Shown one piece after another: positions 1-9,121 of a stretch of DNA of 40,157 bases. The notes beneath the pieces are model-generated. The model saw nothing but the letters and a program-made list of their open reading frames with translations. It did no database searches and was not told the origin of the DNA. The DNA is from Deltaproteobacteria bacterium. Lineage in GTDB: Bacteria; Desulfobacterota; Desulfarculia; Adiutricales; Adiutricaceae. Positions within the stretch are counted from its first letter, which is position 1, and each line of letters begins with the position of its first letter. The position numbers and the translations under genes were made by a program. The stretch spans positions 1 to 40,157 of the forward strand of contig JAISEL010000001.1 in assembly GCA_031264185.1 (NCBI GenBank), in the 5' to 3' direction.

Positions 1-342
1 CTTAATTATCAGCCAACCATCATTGGTTAATAATTTGACTGTAACATCAATTCAATAAATTTTTTTAGATTTTAAAAAAAAATTCTGTGGTCACAACTAC
101 TGCGGGAATTACAGATTATAAAATTAAAATCAGGTATTTTTATCTGTCAGCTACTGTTGACAAAAATTATTATGGCTGACAGCATACACAGCGTGAAACT
201 GAGCAGATATTTTTTTTCATCTGTTAGGTATTATTGCGAGCAGGCAGCCTCAGTCCTTTACCAAATCTGGACACTGACTGAACCTTAAAATTATAACGAA
301 ACGTTCAGGAGGTTTTAGTGAGTTAGAAAGGTCGGTGAACTG
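1..342. other. AT-rich stretch without a recognisable gene
   Basis: No convincing gene is visible here. A minus-strand open frame at 250-435 has no start context and lies over the upstream region of a decayed plus-strand gene. The base composition is strongly AT-rich, like the other non-coding gaps of the window. Confidence 0.5.
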
Positions 343-1320
343 ATGGCATAACCTTTCACTTGGACTGATGACAAAATTGACGAGTATTTTAAATCTTTTG
401 GGAAAATAACTTCTGAATATTTTGTCAAAGGTCATTTATTTAAGGGTCTTTTTAGTCTTAATCCTGAGTCTTCTTTAGATTTTTTAAACATTTATTATCA
501 TACCGGAATTGCCGGGAAAGATCCAATAGTAGGGAATAATAAGTTCATATCATCTGATTTTAGAGAATTATCTGTAGATTTTTATATTGAATATAATGAT
601 AATTTTATTATTATATTATAATTCGAATCATAAAAGAAATTAATAATATTTAAAAATAATATATTACGATCTTTAAAATTAAATTTCTATTATATTAAAC
701 GTGCTGTTAACTATAAAATATATTCACTGACAATATATTATACTAAAATTAATAAAAAGGGGATTAGAAAGCAATTTGCAAGCAGTTTGCAATTGACGAT
801 GGTTTTTTGAGTTTAAAACTAACGAAATATTTCTATCTGATCTTAATACGCCTGAAATATTTAAGAAATTTGACTGTTTATTTAAAAAAATGGAAAATTA
901 GCATTACATAACATCATATATTTAGGTGTTTTATTCACATTCGAAAAAAATTTCAATAAATATGAAAGTTTTTCAGAATTTTTTAATACTATTCTAGATG
1001 CTGCCGAAACTATTGACGGAGAAAACAATCGGGCAAAATTTGTCACCTATATAGTTTGTAAGGCAATTTATCCAGTCAATATGGATTTATATTTCCGTTC
1101 CGACAGAGAGAGGTCAATAAAAATGCTGCAGTTTACAGAACCATTTATCGGTCCAATTCTACAGGATCTCGCCAAAAAGGATGAGGTTATCGCCAAAATC
1201 ACTAATGAAAACACTAAAATTACTGAAGATAACGCCAAACTTAGAGAGAAAATTCGGAAGCTGGAGGCCCAACAAAATACTTATATATCTCCGAAAAGAC
1301 AATTTTACTCTGCAAAATAA
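343..1320 (+). pseudogene. Decayed PD-(D/E)XK nuclease / Rpn transposase-like gene
   Basis: A plus-strand gene can be read in pieces. An ATG at 343 is followed by an in-frame TAA at codon 3. The frame then continues (WTDDKIDEYF, SEYFVKGHLFKGLF, LSVDFYIEY) until a stop near 619. After about 160 AT-rich bases, coding resumes near 800 (FEFKTNEIFLSDLN), shifts frame near 898, and runs to the TAA at 1318-1320. The last part has a YFRSDRERSIKML segment and a charged heptad-like tail that could form a coiled coil. The order 'short N-terminal domain, D..I then E.K core, helical tail' resembles the Rpn/PD-(D/E)XK nuclease-transposase group. That family call is from memory of the pattern and is moderate at best. 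Two stops and at least one frameshift show it is dead. Confidence 0.5.
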
Positions 1321-1849
1321 TTCACGAAGTTCATTTAAACTGACACCTTCGCAAACGTCAAGACCGTTCTTCATGGCTGCCTGCGAAAGAGGCATTGTGG
1401 CTTCCGGCGGGATTTTTCAGTACTCACGCAGGTGAGGCATAATTTAGTTTTTTAGAACCCTCTGGATTGACATTGCTGAAACGGAGTCCTCCCAATTGAG
1501 TTCAACGGCTTTGTCAGCCAAAAGGCGGAGTGTCCTCCGGCATTTGCCATCCGTAGGGTCAGTGCATACAGGTCACAGCAGTGAGTTTAGCCTCGACAAA
1601 ACGTTTTGTCAACCGTTCCATCGTACTCTCTGACAGCCCGAGAGACTCGCAGACGGACTTGTTCATCCAGGAGCCGGGGCCGAAAGGCTCCGGCTCCCTT
1701 AACAAAAGAGCTCCGGCGAATATAGCTGTCCTGGAATCAGTCTTCCGGGCGTGTGTCACGGTGTTATGTTCTTCTTTTTCCTCAGCGGCAATATGAGTGT
1801 GTACCTTATTGCACAATAGCAACACCCTCCAATAGCACTGCCCCTTCAT
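1320..1849 (-). pseudogene. IS630-family transposase, N-terminal half, decayed
   Basis: Read on the minus strand from 1849, the frame gives an N-terminal stretch with an HTH typical of IS630 transposases (VCESLGLSESTMERLTKRF, about 1660-1600). After a frameshift near 1560 comes TDGKCRRTLRLLADKAVEL and SIQRVLKN, which match the linker 'GR.RWTLRLLAD..VEL' and '..VRRVLKK' of IS630 proteins. A further shift gives PHLREY, a stop, KIPPEA and MKNGLDVCEG, matching the usual 'PHL..YW.IPP.A' and 'ED.LD.Y'. The fragment ends where the decayed nuclease-like gene ends, near 1320. The C-terminal DDE half is missing here. Several frameshifts and one stop make it inactive. Confidence 0.7.
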
Positions 1850-2060
1850 TATGCATATTAATCGATAAAAAGCAAGTTATCAGCTGCTTACTGCTTATTG
1901 CCCTGATCTGACAACCTGAAAACAAAATTAGGCGGAATATATTTTTACGGTTTACGGTAATTGAGTTGCTAAAATAAAAAATAATATAAAATAAATATAT
2001 AAATAAATTATAAAAAAGATTGAAAATTTATAATAAAAAATATAAATAATTGTTAAAATA
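1850..2060. other. AT-rich gap
   Basis: About 210 bases, nearly pure A+T from 1960 to 2060. It lies downstream of the methyltransferase gene on the minus strand. No gene, hairpin with T-run or other element was recognised. Confidence 0.4.
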
Positions 2061-3215
2061 TTATTTTTCTTCCAAATATGAATAATTAGGATGATTTAGC
2101 TGGCCGCTCTCCAGGGCGTCTAATTTTCGTTGTGTTATCTCAATGGCCATAGGCGACCGGTCAATACCAATCCAGCGGCGGGCCAGAACCCCGGCAGCCA
2201 GGAGAGTGGTGCCAGAACCGCAGAAAAAATCCAGCACAAAACTGCAGTCATTGGAAGAGGCTCGAATAATGGTTTTTAAAAGGTCCATATTTTTCTCAGT
2301 CGGGTAGCAGGGCAGGTGGCAATCTTTAAACTCCCAGATGTCCTGCCTTTTTTTGCCTTTCTGACAGTCGGGATAGATGATCTTCCTGGGATTGCCGGAT
2401 TTTGACCATTCAATCAACCCGTGAGCATCCATTTTTTCCAGTTCGGCCGGATCAGTTCGCCAGTGCCGGCCAGGAGGCGGGGCCAGACCCCGGAAAAGTC
2501 CGCCGGTAGCCGAGTCGCCCGATTCTCCGGGTGCGTGCAAAGGTACCGTGGTGTAGGGCCGACCCAGGCGGTCAGTTTTCTTAAATAAGGTTTTCAGATC
2601 CAGGGGAGTGTAAGGCACCATGGGATCGTTCCAGATGATCTCCCGGGTTTTGGAATAGAAGAGGATCATATCCTTAATGTTGCCGTAGGATTTTTGGTTA
2701 AAATTTTTAGGATTACATTTAATTCTGGAAATATCATTTCTAAAATTCTCAATTCCAAATATTTCATCCATTATTACCTTAATGTAATGCCCAATTTTAT
2801 AGTCAATATGCAAATATATTGAGCCAACCTCGGACAGCAGTTCTCGGGCTAAAATAATTCTTTCCCGGATAAATTCCAAAAATTCTTCCCCTCTTAGAGT
2901 ATCGGCGTAAGCTGCCTCGGCCCCTTTGGGGCAGCTTACGGCCCTGGCCCGATCCGGGGTTAAACTGAACACCCGGTTAGTGGCATAAGGCGGATCAATA
3001 TAGATTAGATCAATTTTATTGGCATAATTGTAAACTTTTAATAATGTCTGCAGGACCTTGAGATTATCGCCTTTAATCAACAGATTGTCAGATATCAGTG
3101 AGCCATTGAGCCGACAAACCGGTGTGTTGGCTAAAATATCTCTTTTGGATTTTTTTTGGGCATAAGATATCTGCATTGATTTATACCAAAGTTGAAAAAA
3201 ATACCTGATACACAT
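2061..3215 (-). CDS. Site-specific DNA methyltransferase (N6-adenine/N4-cytosine, Mod-like)
   Basis: An amino-methylating DNA methyltransferase using S-adenosylmethionine. The catalytic motif IV DPPY is at residues 74-77, inside LIYIDPPYATN. The AdoMet-binding motif FCGSGTT is at about 331-337, near the C-terminus. This order (catalytic motif first) is that of the beta group, which includes type III Mod subunits and several orphan enzymes. Length is 384 residues. The start is uncertain: ATG at 3215 has no clear Shine-Dalgarno site, and an ATG at 3176 (residue 14) is an alternative. No restriction endonuclease, specificity subunit or other defence gene is visible on either side, so it seems to be an orphan. 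Its neighbours are decayed transposons, so it may have arrived by transfer (inference). Confidence 0.85.
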   Translation of the reverse strand: MCIRYFFQLWYKSMQISYAQKKSKRDILANTPVCRLNGSLISDNLLIKGDNLKVLQTLLKVYNYANKIDLIYIDPPYATNRVFSLTPDRARAVSCPKGAEAAYADTLRGEEFLEFIRERIILARELLSEVGSIYLHIDYKIGHYIKVIMDEIFGIENFRNDISRIKCNPKNFNQKSYGNIKDMILFYSKTREIIWNDPMVPYTPLDLKTLFKKTDRLGRPYTTVPLHAPGESGDSATGGLFRGLAPPPGRHWRTDPAELEKMDAHGLIEWSKSGNPRKIIYPDCQKGKKRQDIWEFKDCHLPCYPTEKNMDLLKTIIRASSNDCSFVLDFFCGSGTTLLAAGVLARRWIGIDRSPMAIEITQRKLDALESGQLNHPNYSYLEEK

Positions 3216-3869
3216 TTAAAATTATAAGCTTAAAATGATATGGTCATATATTATGTACTGTGTAACTTTATAATCAGATGACCAGGAAAAATGACGCCTA
3301 CTTTTATCCGGTTTTTATTTTAGCAAGTTTAAAAAAATTTTGTAAGAGTGAATAAATAATTAAATCTTCAAAATCTTAAATCATCAATTGAATTAATAAT
3401 TTTATTGTCACTTGAAAAAAATAATATAATGACAAAACTTACGGCCGTCAGTCTTCCAAAATAGCGAATATTATTAGGTTACTTAGTTTTGTGGTCATAT
3501 TGGCGTTGATATTTTTGAATTCCTGAGATTATCCATAGATTAAATAAAGCCAGTCGCTATTTTTAAGTCTTGTCATTAAACAGTCTGAAGCCGATTGGTC
3601 ATTTGGAGCCAAAAATGTAAAAGTCACGGCTAGGTCGGTATTTATTAACATTAAGTTTTTTTTGTTTCAGGTGTTTGGGGAACATTAAAATCAGCAATAG
3701 ACGCCTCATGAGGTATTTTTGGCCGAAGATTATTTTTAGGTCAGCTGCTGCGGACAGCCTGAAAATGGAGCCTGGCGACTAGGTCAGAGCGAGTATTTTA
3801 CGGCCGTTTGAAGACCATAAATGGAGTTTGACGGTATAATGGGGTAACCTTGGGAAAAGGCTGACTTGG
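3216..3869. other. Non-coding gap, nothing recognised
   Basis: About 650 bases upstream of the methyltransferase gene. The first 250 are AT-rich and could hold its promoter, but no clear -35/-10 pair was found. The rest has higher GC, looks like decayed coding sequence, and gives no frame that I recognise. Confidence 0.35.
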
Positions 3870-4160
3870 CGTAAAAGATACACACCTCAGGAATTGATAG
3901 GCCTTTTGGATCCAGCCTTCAGACTGTCTTGTCCAGAAGGTCCCAGGTATGCGGACCGGATTAACAATTGTCAAAAATTGACGTCAGGAAACATTCGGTT
4001 CCGCTTTCATTTTATTCCAACTTTATCCTCAAGGATGAATTTGGTGTTATGCTGGTTTCGTGAACTCACAGACAAAGTCGTCAAAGGGGATCTTATAATT
4101 CAGCCGAAGAGCTGATTGGCGAAAGGTTAGCAATGTCAAGAGTTTAACAAAAAGTCCAGG
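3870..4160 (+). pseudogene. IS630-family transposase, C-terminal fragment
   Basis: The frame from 3894 reads LIGLLDPAFR and later FRFHFIPTLSSRMN and LVLCWFRELTDK. These match the end of IS630 transposases, where the usual text is 'hFHF.PT..SW.N..E.WF..LT.K'. The residue expected to be Trp before Asn is Met here, and the DDE glutamate position (normally N..E.WF) reads N-L-V-L, so the catalytic glutamate is lost. After 4110 the frame shifts and decays (ELIGERLAMS). The fragment lies opposite in orientation to the N-terminal fragment at 1320-1849 and is not its direct continuation. Confidence 0.6.
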
Positions 4161-4926
4161 GTACGAGATATTTAGGAGTAGGAGTTGTGCCAAGAAAGGG
4201 TACCCGAATCATGTCCAATGCTCAGAAATATGTTTAAATATCTTTAAGCTTTGCATCAAAAGTGTATGCCTTAAATAAGATGAAATTTAGATTGGAGCAT
4301 GCTTTTAGCCCTACTGCATTTTAACACTAAAATTTTCGTTTTATGTTTTCAGCTGTTTTCTTGGTTTTCATAGGTAACGAAGCACCAAGCCTGTGCTTTT
4401 ATGGCGAATAGAACTATGTTACAAGGTACTGCGGCTGGCTCGGGAGCTGGGGATTCAGAGCTTTTGCTGGAGGCGGCGATGCGTCAAAAGGCCGAGGAGC
4501 TGTATTTGGAGGCTGTGGAATTTGGACTGGTTTTTGGCTTGGAGCCAAATCACGGCGATAAGTGGTCAGGCGGAGGGCAACCGGCCAGTCTCCATGAACG
4601 ATGCGTTATATTTTGCCTTTGACCACAGAGTAGCCCGCTTGATGTCAAGTGTGTTCTTCAGCTCTTAACGGTTCGGGATGTTTGAGAGGGCTGGTGTTCA
4701 ACCCAGACGGTCAAGGTATTCGCAAAGGCACTGGGTTCCTCTTGAACGGCTCTTAGATAGGAGACTTGAGGCCCTGGCGGCGTGAACACTTACATCTGCA
4801 GAAATCCTGGATAAGGAGACTAATCGGCCAGTCCTTTATCAACGTGGAAAAGGGCTTAAGGGTCAGAGACTGGCCGTCAGGCTCGCAGACCGCAGATTAA
4901 TGTCTTCAAAAACGTGAGAAAATGTG
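4161..4926. other. Decayed region, possible transposase scrap
   Basis: Plus-strand frames at 4401-4622 (SELLLEAAMRQKAEELYLEA) and 4393-4668 overlap each other. The first has a helical, Glu-rich segment that recalls the N-terminal part of mutator/IS256-type transposases ('LL..A.R..AEELL.EA'). The similarity is short and unproven. Both frames stop quickly and the downstream GC-rich sequence to 4920 gives only broken frames. Treat as degenerate. Confidence 0.3.
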
Positions 4927-5757
4927 CTATTTATTTCTGATTATTACTCTTTCGGCAGATTTGCCAAAAAAATGGTACCCAGAACCGGCCTCACTGATCA
5001 AATCAAGAAGCGCGTCAGGACTGGTTACCATAATACCGGCCAGCACATTCACTCCGCGTTTGAAAAACGCGTCCGGCAACATGCTCGCCGTTGGTCCGCT
5101 GACAATGATTTCCGCCTCAGGCTTGGACATACGCAGCAGATCGGGTAAGGTGTCATTAAGTATGGTTACGCCGGTTATGACCAAAAGGTCGGCTTTGGGT
5201 ACAATTTCGGCCGCCTTTTCAGCAGGAAGAAAATGGGTTAATTCCGTTGGTTTCAAAGTTGAGGGATCCTGCTCCAGAACTCGGAAATCAGCGCCTTTTT
5301 TGAGCAGGCGCTTAAGCATCGGAACCAGAGCCCCAATGACAACAGTCAGCCCGTTTTCCGGGATAGTGGCTTCGTCAAAGGCGTCCTTGCCGGTCACTAT
5401 TTCATACCCAGGAGCAGAGCCAGTCTGCCAGTAAGTTGCGCTTAAAGCGTTCAGGACGGACAAGGCGAGAGCTTTTTTTAAAATATTGGAGCTGAATAAG
5501 TCCTCTAAATATTGGCGAATGGGGCGGTCAGTCAGTTTGCCTGAAAGCGGCATGGCCTGAGCCGAGCTTGGGCAGCAGACAGCCGCCGGTATCTCCTTAA
5601 TTGGCGTGAAGGCCACTCCCCCGAAACCGTTACTGAGTTTGACTCCGCTAAAGAAAAGACCAAAGACCGCTCTTTCCACGGATAACTCATCCAAAAGGCT
5701 GCCTAGTTTCTGTTCGACCAGTTCGACGGTTTCCCGTATGAGTATGTTATTGTTCAA
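4927..5757 (-). CDS. DUF4213/DUF364 protein, putative metal-handling
   Basis: A 276-residue cytosolic protein. Residues about 1-90 (with SNGFGGVAFTP near 45) look like the enolase-N-like DUF4213 domain. Residues about 110-276 form the Rossmann-like DUF364 domain (TVVIGALVPML, ADLLVITGVTILNDTLPDLL, IIVSGPTASMLPDAFF). Structural work on this family suggested a role in heavy-metal chelation; the reaction is not known. The frame is open to a GTG at 5766, but that codon lacks a Shine-Dalgarno site. The TTG at 5757 has AGGTGA five bases upstream, so I use TTG. A possible promoter, TTGACA with a CTTATT 17 bases on, lies just upstream on the minus strand. It is the last gene of the metal-uptake locus. 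Confidence 0.8.
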   Translation of the reverse strand: MNNNILIRETVELVEQKLGSLLDELSVERAVFGLFFSGVKLSNGFGGVAFTPIKEIPAAVCCPSSAQAMPLSGKLTDRPIRQYLEDLFSSNILKKALALSVLNALSATYWQTGSAPGYEIVTGKDAFDEATIPENGLTVVIGALVPMLKRLLKKGADFRVLEQDPSTLKPTELTHFLPAEKAAEIVPKADLLVITGVTILNDTLPDLLRMSKPEAEIIVSGPTASMLPDAFFKRGVNVLAGIMVTSPDALLDLISEAGSGYHFFGKSAERVIIRNK

Positions 5758-5766
5758 GAATTTCAC

Positions 5767-5815
5767 CTTTATTGTTAGAAAATAAGGTAAACATATGACA
5801 TATTGTCAAAATAAA
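5767..5815 (-). promoter_or_regulatory. Candidate promoter of the DUF364 gene
   Basis: On the minus strand a perfect TTGACA is followed after 17 bases by CTTATT, and the TTG start follows about 30 bases later. It suggests the gene can be transcribed separately from the receptor gene 280 bases upstream. The -10 match is weak. Confidence 0.35.
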
Positions 5816-6047
5816 TAATACAAAAAATAAAATGGTGAAGTTTAAATCATTATTGCGTTCAGCCTGATTATGTACAGGGCCTGCCGGACCAGGCCCAAAA
5901 AAGTGAAATAAGCTAAAAAGATTAGAAAGCGTAAAACATTGAGTTTACTAACCACGCTAAAGCAAAACTGAAATATTTACTATACATGCGTTGCAAGTAA
6001 AATGATTTCTGGTACGAGTAATTCTCAAACGTCTCCATTAGACGAAA

Positions 6048-8207
6048 TCAAAAATTGTATGACACGGTGGCGTAGAAATTACGACCTGGATAAGCGTAAG
6101 TATCAGGAATTTTATCTCTATAAGAATAAACTTTGTCAAAAATATTAATAAGATTGACTTTTAGGTTTAGAGAGCTATTATTCGCAAATTCCCAAAGTCG
6201 TTTGGTAAGAATTAGGTTGACAACAGTAGTTTTTCCAAACTCAATGTCATTATAATGCTCATTGGGTCCGGCGTTGCCGCGTCCTGGCAGTCTGAGTCCA
6301 TTGTAGACAAAGTTAAGATTGGCCGTAAAATGCCAATCAAAATGGGCGAATCTCAGGCCGAAATTCATGACAGTGTCCGGCATCCGGGTTATCGGCCACC
6401 ACCATCCGTCCAGACCTGGGCCTCCTTTCTTTATTTGTTCTTCTTTTTTGGTCATGTGAGTCAAATTGAGGTAAGGAGTCAGGGAAAACTTGTCGTAGCC
6501 CATTAATCCGGCGACATTAACGCTTGTTTGGGCCTCGAAACCGGCCTGATAGCGTTTATCCACATTGCGCATGACTCTGCCTGTGCCGTTAGGGTTTTGG
6601 GGAGTTGGATTTGCGTAGTAATAGATATAGATAAAATCGCGGATGTCCTCGAAGAAATAAGTGCCTGACAGATTAAAATGGTCGACTTTTATGTCAAACC
6701 CGATTTCATAGGAATCAGTTTTTTCCGGCTTCAGGCGAGGATCGCCGCCGGCTCCATAGCCTTCGGTGCGGAAGCTGGCAAACAATTGCCGCCCAGACGG
6801 CGCCCGCCAACCTTTAGTGTAATTGGCCCTTAAATTTAACCATTCAACTGGCTGATAACTGACGCCCAGTGACGGCGACAGGCCGCTGAAAGAACGCTTG
6901 GCGGGCAATTGGTCGCGTCTGGTGATGCCCTGGCTGTTAAAATAGGGATATCTGGCCCAGTCTTCATCGCCAACGGATTTGTCTTTCGCTCCGGCTCTTT
7001 CAAATCTTACCCCTCCGCTAATATTTAACTTATCTTCAATTAGTTTAAGTTTACCTGTCAAGTAAGCGCCAAAAATATAGCTTGAGCTGGTATCATGTTT
7101 GGTCATGCGCCAGTTGGTGTTTTGGTAGAATAAGGTATTGGAGTTAGCGGCGTTCTGAACATCGTAGCTAACAAAATCAACGCCTCCGTTCATATCGAAC
7201 GTATCTCCGGAGTAGCTCAAACCGGCTTTGGCCAATTTAGTTTTGACTTCCTGGACTCTTGGATATCGCATAGTGTTGAAAATTTCATGCAGATCGTTGC
7301 TATAACCAACGCTGGAGTTCCAAGACCATTGGCGGTCATCGGTAGAGCCTTCGTAAGTTAAAGTTAGCATTTTTGATTCGCGGTTGGCATAGCTGGCCGC
7401 CTGAACGTCCCCATCATCGTCACGGTAAGACGGCTGATGGGCTTTATCGACCCTGTAGTAAAATGCGTCCAGGCCTATCCGGTGAGTGTTGTTAAAAGTA
7501 TATCCGATGTTCAGGAAAACATTGTCTGTACCTTCGGTCTTAGTGTTGTGCACTTTTCGTCCGTCGCCGTCTTTGTAGTCATCGTCAGTAGCGCTATGCG
7601 TGTATCCTAAATTGTAATCGAAATTATTAGTCAACCCGTTAAGTGAAAGGCCGCTTTTCCAGGCTTTATAACTACCGGCTCCGAACTTGACTGTACCGGA
7701 TAATTGGCTCGGGCCCCCTCGCCTCGTAATAACATTAATGACACCCCCTGGGGAGCCCATAGAATATTTATACATTTCCGGGCCTCGGATGATTTCAACC
7801 CGCTCAACATTATCTAATACGATCTGTCGAGTGCTGGCTATGCCTGAACGGCGTCCGTTAATCAAAATCAGAAGATTGCCGTTTACTTCAGTATTCAGGT
7901 GTTCTGTGCCGAACCCTCGCATAAGGGCTACGTTTTCATCATAGTCAGTTGGTGCAGCCTCGGTGGCGAAGCCTAACTCTGTCAGCAGTTCCGAGAGATT
8001 TTCCGCCATGGATGCCTGAATGATCTTTTGGTCAATGGTGATGTTATTGGTGGTGGCGGATTTCTCTTCTTCAGTGAAATTGGCGGAACGCTCCGCTGCA
8101 ATGACTACGGCTGGTAAATCTTGAGTTGGGCTCTGGGCAAAAGAAGAAACTGAGTTCAACGTACCCAATGCGGCGCTCAAAATTAAGAAAATTGATAATC
8201 GATTCAA
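6048..8207 (-). CDS. TonB-dependent outer-membrane receptor
   Basis: A 719-residue outer-membrane transporter driven by TonB. A signal peptide covers residues 1-24 (cleavage after SSFA), followed by a TonB box-like DLPAVVIAAER. The plug follows, with LMRGFGTEHLN, ILINGRRSG and VERVEIIRGPEMYKY, then GSPGGVINVITRRGG. The rest is beta-barrel with many aromatic turns, ending in YATVSYNF with the terminal Phe expected for barrel assembly. The frame stays open to 8336, but the start is a TTG at 8207: AGGAGG lies seven bases upstream and the signal peptide begins exactly there. It lies between a MoeA-like gene with a FecBCD-type importer and a DUF364 gene, which suggests import of a metal or metal chelate. 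The substrate cannot be read from sequence. Confidence 0.92.
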   Translation of the reverse strand: MNRLSIFLILSAALGTLNSVSSFAQSPTQDLPAVVIAAERSANFTEEEKSATTNNITIDQKIIQASMAENLSELLTELGFATEAAPTDYDENVALMRGFGTEHLNTEVNGNLLILINGRRSGIASTRQIVLDNVERVEIIRGPEMYKYSMGSPGGVINVITRRGGPSQLSGTVKFGAGSYKAWKSGLSLNGLTNNFDYNLGYTHSATDDDYKDGDGRKVHNTKTEGTDNVFLNIGYTFNNTHRIGLDAFYYRVDKAHQPSYRDDDGDVQAASYANRESKMLTLTYEGSTDDRQWSWNSSVGYSNDLHEIFNTMRYPRVQEVKTKLAKAGLSYSGDTFDMNGGVDFVSYDVQNAANSNTLFYQNTNWRMTKHDTSSSYIFGAYLTGKLKLIEDKLNISGGVRFERAGAKDKSVGDEDWARYPYFNSQGITRRDQLPAKRSFSGLSPSLGVSYQPVEWLNLRANYTKGWRAPSGRQLFASFRTEGYGAGGDPRLKPEKTDSYEIGFDIKVDHFNLSGTYFFEDIRDFIYIYYYANPTPQNPNGTGRVMRNVDKRYQAGFEAQTSVNVAGLMGYDKFSLTPYLNLTHMTKKEEQIKKGGPGLDGWWWPITRMPDTVMNFGLRFAHFDWHFTANLNFVYNGLRLPGRGNAGPNEHYNDIEFGKTTVVNLILTKRLWEFANNSSLNLKVNLINIFDKVYSYRDKIPDTYAYPGRNFYATVSYNF

Positions 8208-8436
8208 AATTATACCTCCTAATTCGCGTAAAAATAAAACATCAACTTTAGGACTTGTCAGACATAACTTGGATTCAGGTCTGGTGCCCATGTCCAAAAG
8301 GTAAAGCTCCGGCCGAAAACTGCCCAATCTTGTCATATTCTATGCGGCTCCCTCAGAAGAGGCGGACTCTGCCGCAGCAGGTGTATGGCGGATTTACAGC
8401 ACGATCTTCGCTCATTGAAACCGAAGCGTTAAATTA
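8208..8436 (-). promoter_or_regulatory. 5' leader of the receptor gene
   Basis: About 230 bases between the MITE and the receptor start. On the minus strand it has GC-rich inverted segments (for example GCGGCAGAGTCCGC near 8370) and the AGGAGG site next to the start codon. The length leaves room for a structured regulatory RNA. I could not match it to a cobalamin, molybdenum-cofactor or other known riboswitch. Confidence 0.25.
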
Positions 8437-8525
8437 TTACCTCGGAATTCAGTTCTGAGAATGCTGTAATACTGTTTCTATTACAGGTTTTGAGCTAATT
8501 CTCTTGGAGTTTCGTGCCGTGGTAA
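8437..8525 (+). mobile_element. 89-bp MITE, copy A (IS630/mariner-type)
   Basis: A short non-coding element flanked by TA on both sides (8435-8436 and 8526-8527). Its ends are inverted repeats of the form TTACC(T/A)CGGCAC; the left copy has decayed to TTACCTCGGAATTC. Inside is CTGTAATA-N7-TATTACAG, nested in GAGAAT...ATTCTC, so the whole element can fold into one long hairpin. A second copy of exactly the same length lies inverted at 39701-39789, with about 90% identity (9 differences by my count). TA target duplication is the hallmark of IS630/Tc1-mariner transposition, and IS630 remnants occur in this window. It sits about 230 bases upstream of the receptor start. Confidence 0.85.
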
Positions 8526-8527
8526 TA

Positions 8528-9121
8528 CACCGTTTGGTCGCTGTACGGAGTTTATTGTTATCAAATGCAAATCATTTTATGTTAAAGATTAACACTTCTG
8601 CAGGTTTTATTTATCATCCGTTTGCATGTTTTTCAGGCACTTGTATTTTATTTACAGCGCTTTAATTTTTTCTTCAGTCAGTGGCGATAACTGTACTTGG
8701 CGCTGAGAGACGCCCTCCTTATTGTTTCCGGGCATTCCCCTCGCTATAATAGCTGCTCCTGCCCTAAATCCTGCTGTTCATCGCTCTGCAATCAGGCCAG
8801 CTGAATTGTCAGACTGTTGGCCGTGTGCAGTGTAACAGACTCCTGTGCCCTGAATGATTAAATGTTATGCTTATTCCAATGAGAAGCCCTTAACTCGGAA
8901 TTTGAAGATCTGATGTTTTGCTTTTCCGTCCGGTAAGCAATCAGACAGGACAATATCTCTGTACACCTTCTTATTCGAGCCGCTTTTGGGCTGAATTCCA
9001 AACGGGCCGGAGCGCATGGGGCCAGGAACCATTCATGGCACGTCCATCAGTTATCGCCTGGGCCGATCCTGTCCGGACCCGCCTGAACAGTCAAGTGCCG
9101 AAGTCATCGGTTAAAGCCAGA
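8528..9121. other. Gap between the receptor and MoeA-like genes
   Basis: About 590 bases with no recognised gene. The part from 8900 to 9120 is GC-rich and looks like old coding sequence: minus-strand frames contain protein-like stretches such as KKVYRDIVLSDCLPDGKAK but are interrupted. It may be the remains of a gene that once joined the MoeA-like gene and the receptor gene in one transcript (inference). Confidence 0.35.

Noticed and set aside
4922-5434. 170-residue plus-strand frame
   Set aside because: Antisense shadow of the DUF364 gene.
8225-8430. Riboswitch-like leader of the TonB receptor
   Set aside because: GC-rich segments are present, but no conserved core of cobalamin, Moco or other known classes could be lined up. 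Kept only as a leader region.
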